A program made the position numbers and the translations under genes. From positions 1-64,000 of IMG/VR virus record IMGVR_UViG_3300044970_001297: 64,000 nt of DNA; one strand, written 5' to 3'. Positions 49,043 to 56,018 of this stretch are shown one piece after another (position 1 is the stretch's first letter; every line of letters begins with the position of its first letter). This DNA comes from a virus. The notes beneath the pieces were generated by a model that saw only the letters and a program-made list of their open reading frames with translations, was not told the origin of the DNA and made no database searches.

Positions 49043-50314
49043 TCAGAACGGGACAGTCTGATCCGACTTCTCGTCCGACTTCGCGCCCTTCTGCGCGTCG
49101 GTCGAGGTGTCCGCGATCTTGTTGTAGAACGAGTAGAACGACTCGCGGGTGTTCTCATCGAACCGCGCAAGCGCGAGGTTCATCGCCGTCTTGAGATCAC
49201 CGAAGATCACATAGCCTTCGGCAATCGCGACGAGACGGCGAGTCGAGACGAGATCCTCGACCGCACCCGCCTCATACGCCTTGCGGACGGAGTCCGACCA
49301 ACGCGAGAGGTTCTCCGACAGAGTGGTAGCGACCGCAGCATCGACACCAAGCGCGTCGAACGCCTTGCTGAGGATCGCGATTTCCGTCGCGACGGGCGGG
49401 TACGGCTGATCGACGGTGATCTTGAACCGCTCAAGCAGGGCCTCGTTCTGCACACGGGTGCCGACGAAGCGACCATCGTCGCTACCCTTGCCCTTGGTGT
49501 TCGCGGTCGCGAACACGGTGAAGCCGCGCTCGGGCTTGATGAAGCGACCGACCTTCTTGAGGAAGACGCCCTTGCCCTCAAGCACGGGCTGAAGGCACAT
49601 CGTCTTGAACGACCCAAGGTCGAGTTCGTCAAGCAGGAGAACCGCACCGCGCTTCATGGCTTCGACCACGGGACCATCGACCCACACGGTGTTGCCGTTG
49701 ATGAGACGGAAACCGCCAAGGAGATCGTCCTCATCCGTCTCTTCGGTGATGTTGACGCGGAAGAACTCGCGACCCTCCTTCGCGCAAATCTGCTCGACCA
49801 TCAGGGTCTTGCCGTTGCCCGAAAGGCCGTTGATCCACGCGGGGAAGAACACCTTCGACTTGACGATGGAGCGCAGGGTCGAGAAGTGACCCCACGGCAC
49901 ATAGATCGGATTCGTCGCGGGGACGAACTTCTCGACCTCGGTGACGAGAGCCGCGACCGAAGTGGGCGCGGGTGCCGACTCGACAACCGCAGCGACCGCC
50001 TTGGCGCGGACCTGAGGTGCGACGGGCGCAGACGCAGCGCAAGCAGCGACGGCTTCGGGGATGCTGTAGAGGCCGCGACCCGCACGACGCTTCGCGTCGT
50101 TCGTGACCCACACGGGCGCACCGCTCATGCCGCACTTCTCAGCAGCAGCGAGAACCTGAGTACGAGTGTAGTTGTGTTCGCCGTCGCCGTTCCCGTAGAG
50201 CGAGACGATGGTGTCCACGAAACGACGCTGACGAGTCTGAAGGTTGCCGTACATGGTGACTCCGTTGTTGGTGTTGCGGATGGGCTTGGTGCTGTTGGTG
50301 ATCTTCATCGACAT
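49043..50314 (-). CDS. cobS: CobS-like AAA+ ATPase (MoxR family)
   Basis: A 423-residue protein. Walker A is GLSGNGKT (163-170), Walker B is GAVLLLDELD (223-232), and an arginine-finger region lies in ANTKGKGSDDGRFVGT and ALLERF. The N-terminal ~130 residues carry a YSI- and Ala-rich linker seen in phage CobS proteins. CobS with CobT forms the ATP-driven part of cobaltochelatase, and T4-like cyanophages commonly carry cobS. The CobT-like gene lies 5.6 kb downstream and has the same upstream element. The start may be 50314 or 50254; the latter has a GGAG site. Confidence 0.8.
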   Translation of the reverse strand: MSMKITNSTKPIRNTNNGVTMYGNLQTRQRRFVDTIVSLYGNGDGEHNYTRTQVLAAAEKCGMSGAPVWVTNDAKRRAGRGLYSIPEAVAACAASAPVAPQVRAKAVAAVVESAPAPTSVAALVTEVEKFVPATNPIYVPWGHFSTLRSIVKSKVFFPAWINGLSGNGKTLMVEQICAKEGREFFRVNITEETDEDDLLGGFRLINGNTVWVDGPVVEAMKRGAVLLLDELDLGSFKTMCLQPVLEGKGVFLKKVGRFIKPERGFTVFATANTKGKGSDDGRFVGTRVQNEALLERFKITVDQPYPPVATEIAILSKAFDALGVDAAVATTLSENLSRWSDSVRKAYEAGAVEDLVSTRRLVAIAEGYVIFGDLKTAMNLALARFDENTRESFYSFYNKIADTSTDAQKGAKSDEKSDQTVPF

Positions 50315-50320
50315 GCCATA

Positions 50321-50349
50321 AGTATCTGATACTTTGATTCGTCTGTCTA
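50321..50349 (-). promoter_or_regulatory. Promoter-like region of the CobS-like gene with palindrome
   Basis: Minus strand TAGACA, a 17-base spacer, GATACT. A perfect 7-1-7 palindrome AAGTATCTGATACTT (50320-50334) covers the -10 box, so it could be an operator. Confidence 0.5.
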
Positions 50350-50389
50350 CGGGGTCGGACGAAAATCCGCGAAAAAAGTCCAGATTTCT

Positions 50390-50416
50390 GTAAGTCTTGG
50401 TCTGGTAAGGACTTAC
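50390..50416. promoter_or_regulatory. Inverted-repeat element upstream of the CobS-like gene (copy 2)
   Basis: The second copy of the GTAAGTC...GACTTAC element found at 43511-43537. It has the same 27-bp length and nearly the same distance (76 bp) from its gene. The central 7 bases differ. The matched spacing supports a regulatory site. Confidence 0.65.
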
Positions 50417-50435
50417 GGAGAAACAATCCGTGGTT

Positions 50436-50861
50436 TTAGTCGAGGTTTTCGCGCACCTTGCGCCAATAACTCAGAGTTGAGGGCTTTTTCCAACCTTTTG
50501 GACCGCCATTGTGTACGCGGGAGAGGGTTTCGAATGACCAATTCGGTGCGTAGCGAGTCCAGTACGCGATGACGATCTTCCTCGCGTAGGCTTCGTTCTT
50601 GCAGTCTGAGTACTTGCCACCGATGGAAGTATCGAAATCAACCGCGTCCTTCCAATACGAATAGTGAATTTGCAGAGGACCGATTGCCTTGCCGCCGTCA
50701 CCGACAGCGTTTGCGGGATCCTTCGATCCGCCCGTCTCAACTTTCTGAACCGCGTCGAGGATGTTGTCGAAGTCGAAGTTTGCGGGAGGAGGAACCGCGA
50801 CTGCCGATGCGGTCACGATGAAGGCGAGGATGGTGGGGAGAGTGAAGTTCGTATTCTTCAT
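50436..50861 (-). CDS. Secreted lysozyme-like enzyme (i-type/destabilase-like)
   Basis: A 141-residue protein. Residues 1-26 form a signal peptide (TILAFIVTASAVAVPPP). The mature part has VQKVETGGSKDP (E42) and GDGGKAIGPLQIHYSYW (D55), which resembles invertebrate-type lysozymes that cut peptidoglycan. The C-terminal helix SFETLSRVHNGGPKGWKKP also fits that family. It would act in the periplasm, probably in host lysis. It is translated from the cluster-type leader. Confidence 0.7.
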   Translation of the reverse strand: MKNTNFTLPTILAFIVTASAVAVPPPANFDFDNILDAVQKVETGGSKDPANAVGDGGKAIGPLQIHYSYWKDAVDFDTSIGGKYSDCKNEAYARKIVIAYWTRYAPNWSFETLSRVHNGGPKGWKKPSTLSYWRKVRENLD

Positions 50862-50872
50862 TGTGAGTTTCC

Positions 50873-51184
50873 TCAGAGGTTGATGCCGCTCTTGCGAAGA
50901 TCAGCGATGATGGAGTCCGCGACATCCGAAATGCTGTCCTCCTCCTGCTTGGTCACGATGTCGATTCCCTTCTTGATGAACTCGGTGCCTTCGTCCTTGA
51001 GGATCTCGCCGTCGCGGATGGTCGAGTAGACGCGGCACTCAGCGATCAGGAGCGCGAGCAGCGATGCCGTCGAGGGGTCGATGCTCTGTCCCTTCGTGAC
51101 ATACGACACGATGGTCTTGCCGATCAGGTCGATGTTGGTGATGTTCTGCTGCGCGGTGATGATGTCGTTGTTCTTGTCGTTCAT
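50873..51184 (-). CDS. Hypothetical protein
   Basis: A 103-residue acidic protein starting MNDKNNDIITAQQNITNIDL. It is helical and has one cysteine. It uses the GGAAACACACA-ATG leader. It lies directly upstream of the lysozyme-like gene, so a lysis-related role is possible but there is no membrane segment. Confidence 0.55.
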   Translation of the reverse strand: MNDKNNDIITAQQNITNIDLIGKTIVSYVTKGQSIDPSTASLLALLIAECRVYSTIRDGEILKDEGTEFIKKGIDIVTKQEEDSISDVADSIIADLRKSGINL

Positions 51185-51201
51185 TGTGTGTTTCCTTTGT
51201 C

Positions 51202-51516
51202 TCAGGACATGTCGGTCGAACGGAACAGATTGTTGTTGGCGTTGGCTTCGCGCTCCTCGCGGAGTCGAGCAATCTCCTTCCGAAGCGAATCATTGTCCGC
51301 TTCGACTCCTTCTGCCCATGCGGTGAGGTCATTCACCGCTTCACGAAGATCGCGAATCTCCTGTGCTGCCTCACAGAGATCAGTGTTCGTGAGGATGTGT
51401 AGTGGAGGCTTGGTCAGAAGCCTATCAACGATGTCTCGCTTCGTTCCGCCATTCGCAGCGAGTTCGTGGAAGAGCATATGCGAAGCGGTCTTGGGCGTGT
51501 TGTTCTCGTTGTTCAT
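51202..51516 (-). CDS. Coiled-coil hypothetical protein
   Basis: A 104-residue protein starting MNNENNTPKTASHMLFHELA. Residues 50-90 form a coiled coil (REAVNDLTAWAEGVEADNDS, LRKEIARLREE). It uses the repeated leader. Function unknown. Confidence 0.55.
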   Translation of the reverse strand: MNNENNTPKTASHMLFHELAANGGTKRDIVDRLLTKPPLHILTNTDLCEAAQEIRDLREAVNDLTAWAEGVEADNDSLRKEIARLREEREANANNNLFRSTDMS

Positions 51517-51537
51517 TGTGTGTTTCTCCTTGTTTGT

Positions 51538-51852
51538 TCAGAGAGTCGAATCGCAGTTGTCGCAGATCTCGACCGCACGGTCGAAGCATCCGCACGACTT
51601 GTAGTAGGTCGCGTTGTCGAGGTGCGTGAGCGGCACCATCATTGCCATCGAATTCTTGAACTTGCCATCGGAGTACAACTTGCCGACCTTCGCACGGAGT
51701 TCGCGAATCCGCGCCTCTGCCTGTTCGCGGGTGTGGTTCTGCGGTCCAGGCTTGTCGAAGATCAGCGACGGCTCTGCGGTCTTCGTCACCTTGACGGAAA
51801 CCTTGGTGCGGACGGGCTTCGCGGACTTCTTTGCAGTCTTGGTCTTGCTCAT
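51538..51852 (-). CDS. Small protein with C-terminal cysteine cluster
   Basis: A 104-residue protein. The N-terminal 30 residues are basic (KTKTAKKSAKPVRTKVSVK). The C-terminus YYKSCGCFDRAVEICDNCDS has C-x-C and C-x2-C pairs suggestive of one zinc site. It may bind nucleic acid. The start at 51852 follows AGGAGTTTTC. Confidence 0.55.
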   Translation of the reverse strand: MSKTKTAKKSAKPVRTKVSVKVTKTAEPSLIFDKPGPQNHTREQAEARIRELRAKVGKLYSDGKFKNSMAMMVPLTHLDNATYYKSCGCFDRAVEICDNCDSTL

Positions 51853-51871
51853 GATGAAAACTCCTAGTTGT

Positions 51872-52243
51872 TCAGTGCTTGCGAACGATCTTGCCAGAGA
51901 GTTGCCGATCCCTGCGATTGGAACGATAGTCATGCCGTCCCTCGGAGTCGCCCCAACTACTAGAACGCACAGCCCCAAGGGTCATGGGTGCGAGTTCCAC
52001 CCGATCCCCGACGCGCACATCGGGAAGCCCCTCCTGCGTCTGAGACTTGCCGATGTATCCCATGAGTACCCATCCCTCATCGGTGCGAATGCGGACCCAC
52101 ATACGCCACACCTTCGGACCAGTGCCGAACGGAACGGTGGTGCCATACACCGCCTTCTTCGCGACGATCTTCCCGCTGAAGGCGTGAGGAGTCTTGAAGT
52201 ACTCCATCTTTGGCATTGGTTGGGGTGAATTGCTCTCGTTCAT
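51872..52243 (-). CDS. Hypothetical protein
   Basis: A 123-residue protein starting MNESNSPQPMPKMEYFKTPH. Beta-rich (VWRMWVRIRTDEGWVLMGYI, VGDRVELAPMTLG), possibly an SH3- or OB-like barrel, with a basic tail. Function unknown. Confidence 0.55.
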   Translation of the reverse strand: MNESNSPQPMPKMEYFKTPHAFSGKIVAKKAVYGTTVPFGTGPKVWRMWVRIRTDEGWVLMGYIGKSQTQEGLPDVRVGDRVELAPMTLGAVRSSSWGDSEGRHDYRSNRRDRQLSGKIVRKH

Positions 52244-52253
52244 CGTCGTGTTC

Positions 52254-52451
52254 TCAGAAAGGAAGGTCGAAGAGGTCGCCAAGGTCGAGTTCGCCGCCCT
52301 TGAGGTGTGCGCGTTCGCGGTCGCGGCGGTCGCACTCCTCATTGTAGGCATTCCACTCTTCGCGCGACTTGAACCTTTCGGGGTATTCGCGCTGCATTGC
52401 GTCGTTGGTGAGCCGTTCGAAGGCGCATGGGTTGTTGGTGTCGCTGCTCAT
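52254..52451 (-). CDS. Small hypothetical protein
   Basis: A 65-residue protein, MSSDTNNPCAFERLTNDAMQ, with a charged helical centre (REEWNAYNEECDRRDRERAH) and an acidic C-terminus GELDLGDLFDLPF. It may be a peptide inhibitor. No family is recognised. Confidence 0.5.
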   Translation of the reverse strand: MSSDTNNPCAFERLTNDAMQREYPERFKSREEWNAYNEECDRRDRERAHLKGGELDLGDLFDLPF

Positions 52452-52539
52452 GATGTCCCACTATGACAGAAAATCGTCCGAATGCAAGCCCCAAATGAGT
52501 CTGAGGCACGAAAAAAACGAAAAAAGGTGAAAATTGTCT

Positions 52540-52554
52540 CCGAATAGTTCGGAA
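52540..52554 (-). terminator. Possible weak terminator
   Basis: Stem TCCGAA / TTCGGA with 3-base loop, followed on the minus strand by an AT-rich stretch ending in TTTTTT. It would end transcripts from the gene at 52609. The rest of 52452-52608 shows no gene. Confidence 0.35.
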
Positions 52555-52608
52555 TTTTGACCGATAATGTGATTTTTGCCCCAAATTAGCATTTTCACAC
52601 TTCGAAAT

Positions 52609-52845
52609 TCACATTTTGTCATCTTTGTGGCATGGGCAAGGGTACTTCGCTTCGTCCTTGATGCCCTGCAAGACTATGAAGTTGGATGGGATGTCCTCGG
52701 GATTGCGTAATGCTCTCGCAACTCCGTTGTCGAACTCGCTCTTGGTGAGCAAAAGTTCAAACTGATAGCCTTCGGAGTTCACATGTGTGCATAGAAAGTA
52801 CTCGTCTGCCTCTCTCGCGGACTTCTTGTTGAGATTCTTTGCCAT
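52609..52845 (-). CDS. Small hypothetical protein
   Basis: A 78-residue protein starting MAKNLNKKSAREADEYFLCT, ending in YPCPCHKDD, a C-x-C-H cluster that may bind metal. It has an AGGAGG site and a CTAAATA late box. It forms its own short unit between two hairpins. Confidence 0.6.
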   Translation of the reverse strand: MAKNLNKKSAREADEYFLCTHVNSEGYQFELLLTKSEFDNGVARALRNPEDIPSNFIVLQGIKDEAKYPCPCHKDDKM

Positions 52846-52863
52846 GTTTCAATCCTCCTATGA

Positions 52864-52871
52864 CTATTTAG
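52864..52871 (-). promoter_or_regulatory. Late promoter box (CTAAATAG)
   Basis: CTAAATAGTCATAGGAGG on the minus strand sits before the gene starting at 52845 and just after a terminator. Confidence 0.6.
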
Positions 52872-52879
52872 AGTTCTGA

Positions 52880-52910
52880 AACAAAACAAGAGGCTTTTGC
52901 AAGCCTCTTG
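52880..52910 (-). terminator. Rho-independent terminator
   Basis: A perfect 10-bp stem CAAGAGGCTT / AAGCCTCTTG with loop TTGC; minus-strand T-run GTTTTGTTTC follows. It ends transcripts coming from the tRNA and small-gene cluster. Confidence 0.85.
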
Positions 52911-53137
52911 TGGTCGATTTACTCGACCTATGAATGATGACACTATGATGGATTACACCATCTTTTCTTGCTTTGTCGGTCGATTGACTAGTATAGACCG
53001 TTTTACGCAAGAGCATCTCTTGTCAAGACCGCGTTTTCGTCAGAACGCCACTAGTGTCGAATGGAGTCGGGGGGATTCGCACCCCCGTGCATTGGGATTG
53101 TTTGCAAAGATCAACGATGTCGAGTCTATGTATCGCG
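52911..53137. other. Gene-free stretch between terminator and gene at 53138
   Basis: No ORF with a start site is seen. It holds a small GATGG / CCATC hairpin near 52945 and, at 53062-53100, a tRNA-like 3' half (T-arm GGGGG-TGCGAAT-CCCCC and CGACTCC). A complete cloverleaf cannot be folded. It could be a decayed tRNA. Confidence 0.4.
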
Positions 53138-53395
53138 TCACTCGACTTCGACGCGAATCTTGAAATGTCCTTCCTTGTGCGGTTCGATTCGAATCGACTT
53201 GATGACACCGAAGCCGTAGTCCGATCCAACGGTAATGAATGGACCACCTTCGGGGTCGAAATACGCAATCTCTGTGTTGTCCTCGTTCATGCCAGCCCGA
53301 CCGAAGCGAGACTCACCTTCGATTGTGAAGATGTTGTGTCCGTTGTCGGTGATGTTGCGAGGTTGTCCGTAACGAGACTTCAACTTGGTAAGCAT
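53138..53395 (-). CDS. Hypothetical protein
   Basis: An 85-residue protein starting MLTKLKSRYGQPRNITDNGH. Beta-rich (HNIFTIEGESRFGRAG, GPFITVGSDYGFGVIKSIRI). The start has a CAGGAGAAAG site. Function unknown. It lies between a tRNA-like remnant and tRNA-Arg. Confidence 0.6.
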   Translation of the reverse strand: MLTKLKSRYGQPRNITDNGHNIFTIEGESRFGRAGMNEDNTEIAYFDPEGGPFITVGSDYGFGVIKSIRIEPHKEGHFKIRVEVE

Positions 53396-53430
53396 CTGCT
53401 TTCTCCTGCTTGAGTTCTCTCTGTCAGAAG

Positions 53431-53504
53431 CACACCTGGCTGGATTCGAACCAGCGACAAACGGATTAGAAATCCGTTACTCTATCCTGCTGAGTTACAG
53501 GTGT
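53431..53504 (-). tRNA. tRNA-Arg (anticodon TCT)
   Basis: The minus strand folds with acceptor ACACCTG / CAGGTGT, anticodon stem ACGGA / TCCGT around loop TTTCTAA, T-loop TTCGAAT and discriminator G. It reads AGA. With tRNA-Arg(CCT) the phage covers both AGR codons. Confidence 0.92.
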
Positions 53505-53515
53505 GTGTAAGGATT

Positions 53516-53653
53516 CTACTTCGGCTTCTTGGGGGAGGTCTTTCTCTTTGGCTTCTTCTTGCCAAAGATTCTATCCCAATTCTCTGCCCACTTCTTCTGG
53601 TCTACGGGGCGATACGAATCACCTTTTCCTGCGCTGTGCCGTCTGTTTTCCAT
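53516..53653 (-). CDS. Small basic protein (45 residues)
   Basis: The frame MENRRHSAGKGDSYRPVDQK followed by KWAENWDRIFGKKK matches a small phage protein I recall with the core GDSYRPVDxKKxxENxxRIFGKKK. GGAGAG lies before the ATG. It is strongly basic at the C-terminus. Role unknown. Confidence 0.65.
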   Translation of the reverse strand: MENRRHSAGKGDSYRPVDQKKWAENWDRIFGKKKPKRKTSPKKPK

Positions 53654-53664
53654 GCAGTCTCTCC

Positions 53665-53702
53665 ATAAAAAGGGAACGGCAGGGGGAGTTACCCCCTGCC
53701 GT
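53665..53702 (-). terminator. Rho-independent terminator
   Basis: A perfect 11-bp stem ACGGCAGGGGG / CCCCCTGCCGT with 5-base loop; the minus-strand 3' side is TCCCTTTTT. It ends the transcript of the gene at 53793-54086. Confidence 0.88.
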
Positions 53703-53708
53703 CGTTCT

Positions 53709-53724
53709 AGTCTAGATCTAGACT
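53709..53724. repeat. 16-bp perfect palindrome
   Basis: AGTCTAGATCTAGACT is a perfect 16-bp palindrome in the spacer between a terminator and the gene at 53793. It could be a protein-binding site. Confidence 0.5.
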
Positions 53725-53792
53725 TCTAGTATCGGAGCATCCGCTGACCCCGACTGCCGTTCCCACGCGGACAATAATTATATTCTGTCAGT

Positions 53793-54086
53793 TCAAAGCA
53801 GGAAGCGATTGCCCTGGGCATCGAAGCCGTAGGTGCGGGTGCCGGGGTGCGTGTCGATCATGCTGTAGACCGTCTCGCCACGGCTGTTGGTGTTCGACTC
53901 CACGATCCAGTTGCCGTGCGTCTCGACGCGCTCACGGATGCTGGAGATCATCGCACGGAAGTTCTTCACGCCGAACTTGCTGTTGGCCTGAGCCGAAGTG
54001 AGCGACTTGCCCGAAGCGAGGTAGTTGATGACCTGACGGGTCTTGGTGAGCGAACGGGTCGAACGGGTCTTGGTGGCAGTAGCCAT
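53793..54086 (-). CDS. Small DNA-binding-like protein
   Basis: A 97-residue protein. It starts MATATKTRSTRSLTKTRQVI, then INYLASGKSLTSAQANSKFG, which resembles a winged helix or HTH with a basic N-terminal tail. An AGGAG site lies before the ATG. Role unknown, possibly a repressor or nucleoid-binding protein. Confidence 0.6.
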   Translation of the reverse strand: MATATKTRSTRSLTKTRQVINYLASGKSLTSAQANSKFGVKNFRAMISSIRERVETHGNWIVESNTNSRGETVYSMIDTHPGTRTYGFDAQGNRFLL

Positions 54087-54257
54087 ACTCTACACTCCTA
54101 AACATTGACTGCTTCACTTTGAAAGAGGAGTTCGCACCGCAGTCCCGTGCGTTCCTCAACTGTTGTGCTACAAGTATATCTCTGAATCGTCTGCTGTCAA
54201 TATCTGTCGAACGCGAATCGAAAAGAATCTTACTTTGCTTCTATTTGATTCTGAATC

Positions 54258-54467
54258 TTACGCGCTCTTGGCAGGAGAGAGATATTGTTCAAAATCCTCT
54301 CCGTAGATCTCGACTCGCTTTGCTGGACTCAGAGATTGAAGTTCAGCAACCTTGTCGATTCCATATTTCGCAACCCGCTCATCGGCAGTCATGCGAAACA
54401 GGTTCTTGTCAAACACATGCTTTCCTTGAAAGCAACTCTGCACCCATCGTCTAAAAAACTCACTCAT
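54258..54467 (-). CDS. Hypothetical protein
   Basis: A 69-residue protein starting MSEFFRRWVQSCFQGKHVFD. It ends with two similar motifs, LQSLSPAKRVEIYGEDFEQY and LSPAKSA. The start at 54467 has GGAGGT 8 bases upstream and lies 1 base after the next gene's stop. It has no leader ending in I-x-E. Confidence 0.55.
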   Translation of the reverse strand: MSEFFRRWVQSCFQGKHVFDKNLFRMTADERVAKYGIDKVAELQSLSPAKRVEIYGEDFEQYLSPAKSA

Positions 54468-54468
54468 C

Positions 54469-55002
54469 TCATGCACCTCCACCTACTATGAACTTCTTGC
54501 CCTTCAACCGCGTGTTGAAGTCGCCAACATTGGTGCTGATGCCAGCACCACCGATACGCGCTCTCTTTCCCTTCGGAACCCAATCCGACTTGCCAGTTCC
54601 GTGGAACACGCTGCCGTGCTTCTTGGAAACAGAGAGAACGGTGTCTTGACCAAACTGCTCCCCATGCTTCTTGAGATCCCTAAGAAGAGTAGCATGATCT
54701 CCTACGCTACCCCGTTTGGGTGCGGGAAGTTGACCAGAATGAACCATGAAGGTCTTCTCCTTCACCTTCTTCTTCTCTCCATTGTGGTCTTCGATGTACT
54801 CGCCCTTGACTGGAACAGGAGTGTATCCATGCTGCTTGAGGCTTGCCCTGAGTGCCTTCGTCCTCTTGTTGTTCTCAGCGGGAGAAAGATTCCCACGGCT
54901 TGCTGATATGAAACCCACCATGTGACCACCTTCGATGTGACCATGTAGACGGGAAAGGGAACGCCTTGCTGCCTCTGAAATGAACTCTCTATATGACTTC
55001 AT
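54469..55002 (-). CDS. Internal virion protein with capsid-targeting leader, DUF3293-like
   Basis: A 177-residue protein. The leader MKSYREFISE|AA ends in I-S-E, like the T4 internal proteins, although this gene is 15 kb from the main cluster. The middle (FISASRGNLSPAENNKRTKA and LRASLKQHGYTPVPVKGEY, then KEKTFMVHSG) matches the pattern of the DUF3293 family. A late promoter box TATAAATA and AGGAGG precede it, which supports late expression. Confidence 0.65.
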   Translation of the reverse strand: MKSYREFISEAARRSLSRLHGHIEGGHMVGFISASRGNLSPAENNKRTKALRASLKQHGYTPVPVKGEYIEDHNGEKKKVKEKTFMVHSGQLPAPKRGSVGDHATLLRDLKKHGEQFGQDTVLSVSKKHGSVFHGTGKSDWVPKGKRARIGGAGISTNVGDFNTRLKGKKFIVGGGA

Positions 55003-55025
55003 GGAAAAGTCCTCCTGTATGGAGA

Positions 55026-55033
55026 TATTTATA
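55026..55033 (-). promoter_or_regulatory. T4-type late promoter
   Basis: Minus strand TATAAATA exactly, followed by TCTCCATACAGGAGG. It lies 24 bases upstream of the leader-tagged gene at 55002. Confidence 0.8.
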
Positions 55034-55244
55034 CTAGCCCGTTTTCCTCATCAAACTTAGCAATCCTGTCCATGGCGCAATTGCTGAGTTCTTTTTGAGT
55101 TTCCTTGAGTTTCCTCTGAAGTTCCATGATCTCCCCATATGCGTCCCCAATCAGAATGAGGACATCCTTGGGAAGGTCCGTGCGCTTGGTGGCAACGCGA
55201 AGGCGGTAGTCGATATGCAGATGATCGTCATCTTGCCACATCAT
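55029..55244 (-). CDS. Hypothetical protein
   Basis: A 71-residue protein. The N-terminus MMWQDDDHLHIDYRLRVATK is followed by a coiled coil (GEIMELQRKLKETQKELSNC). It overlaps the next gene by 4 bases (ATGA). The tail overlaps the late promoter at 55026. Function unknown. Confidence 0.55.
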   Translation of the reverse strand: MMWQDDDHLHIDYRLRVATKRTDLPKDVLILIGDAYGEIMELQRKLKETQKELSNCAMDRIAKFDEENGLV

Positions 55245-55621
55245 GCATCCTTGCCCTTGATCTTCTCCTGCTCTGCCTTGAGATCTTCCTTACGAGCCTC
55301 CTGCAAGATCTTCTCGCGGTCTTCGTCTAATTGAGCGTCGATCCTGTCAAAGATCTTGCCAAGATGCTTTGCCTCAATCGTAGCACCGTCCTCTGCCTTT
55401 CGTGCAGTGAAATATAGTGCTTCGCGCATCATCTGGTACTTCCAGCGAATATGCTCAAGTTGCAGGACAACATTGCAATCCTGCACGGTTATCTCATCGG
55501 CATCCTGCATGTGTTTTGCCAATGTCTGCATCTTTTCATCGCTGATCTCCGTGAACGGGAGAATCGGCGGTTCTGGTACGAATGCTACGGATGCTGCTGT
55601 TAGAATTGCTGCGAGTTTCAT
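55241..55621 (-). CDS. Exported helical protein
   Basis: A 126-residue protein. The N-terminus MKLAAILTAASVAFVPEPPI looks like a short signal peptide. The rest is helical and charged (KILQEARKEDLKAEQEKIKG). It could be periplasmic, for example a spanin-like or lysis partner of the membrane peptide encoded just upstream. No motif confirms this. Confidence 0.5.
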   Translation of the reverse strand: MKLAAILTAASVAFVPEPPILPFTEISDEKMQTLAKHMQDADEITVQDCNVVLQLEHIRWKYQMMREALYFTARKAEDGATIEAKHLGKIFDRIDAQLDEDREKILQEARKEDLKAEQEKIKGKDA

Positions 55622-55737
55622 GATTTACTTCCTCCGTCGATTGGTTGAAATGTTAGCAATTGCGAGTAGAGCAGTGACACCACGACGAATCCGACTGTGG
55701 AAAGCCCAAGCAAGATGTTGAGAGTGTGTGGGGTCAC
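55618..55737 (-). CDS. Small membrane peptide (39 residues, GTG start)
   Basis: The frame VTPHTLNILLGLSTVGFVVV, then SLLYSQLLTFQPIDGGSKS, has one transmembrane segment. The GTG start overlaps the previous stop (GTGA) and has AAGGAG 8 bases upstream. Its stop overlaps the next ATG (ATGA). The two-way coupling supports a real gene. It could be a small i-spanin-like or holin-like peptide. Confidence 0.5.
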   Translation of the reverse strand: MTPHTLNILLGLSTVGFVVVSLLYSQLLTFQPIDGGSKS

Positions 55738-56018
55738 TTGCTTTTCTCCTTGTAGCAGTCCCAACCCAAAGCGTGTGCAATATCTTCCTTTGATGAATTT
55801 TCCGATCCCCGTTCATTGTACTCCGCAAAACCACAATACATCCGTCTTGCCTCATTCCGTTCATCTGTTCTTTTTGCGAGTTCGGCACGAAGAGACTCAA
55901 TCTCTTTGGCACAACTTGTCAGACATTCAGTTGGCATACCATCCATCATTTCCACCATCCACTTGCGATTTGCTACTATCTCGTCAAGTATCCAAGGATT
56001 TGGGGTGTAATCAGCCAT
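55734..56018 (-). CDS. Hypothetical protein with coiled coil
   Basis: A 94-residue protein starting MADYTPNPWILDEIVANRKW. The centre has CLTSCAKEIESLRAELAKRT, a coiled coil. It is coupled to the next gene by GTGA. Function unknown. Confidence 0.6.
   Translation of the reverse strand: MADYTPNPWILDEIVANRKWMVEMMDGMPTECLTSCAKEIESLRAELAKRTDERNEARRMYCGFAEYNERGSENSSKEDIAHALGWDCYKEKSK

Noticed and set aside
49010-50329. Long plus-strand frame of 439 codons opposite the CobS-like gene
   Set aside because: Antisense shadow of the CobS-like gene, which has clear Walker motifs.
53062-53153. Possible additional tRNA on the minus strand (T-arm GGGGG-TGCGAAT-CCCCC, CGACTCC acceptor strand)
   Set aside because: No matching 5' acceptor at the right distance and no good anticodon stem; a GAAGTCG at about 90 bases pairs only partly and lies in the end of a gene. 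Reported only as a tRNA-like remnant.
54113-54175. tRNA-like segment on the minus strand (GGTGCGAACTCC and a CGCA/TGCG hairpin)
   Set aside because: The anticodon loop lacks the required T33 and the acceptor strands do not pair. It could be a decayed tRNA but cannot be supported.
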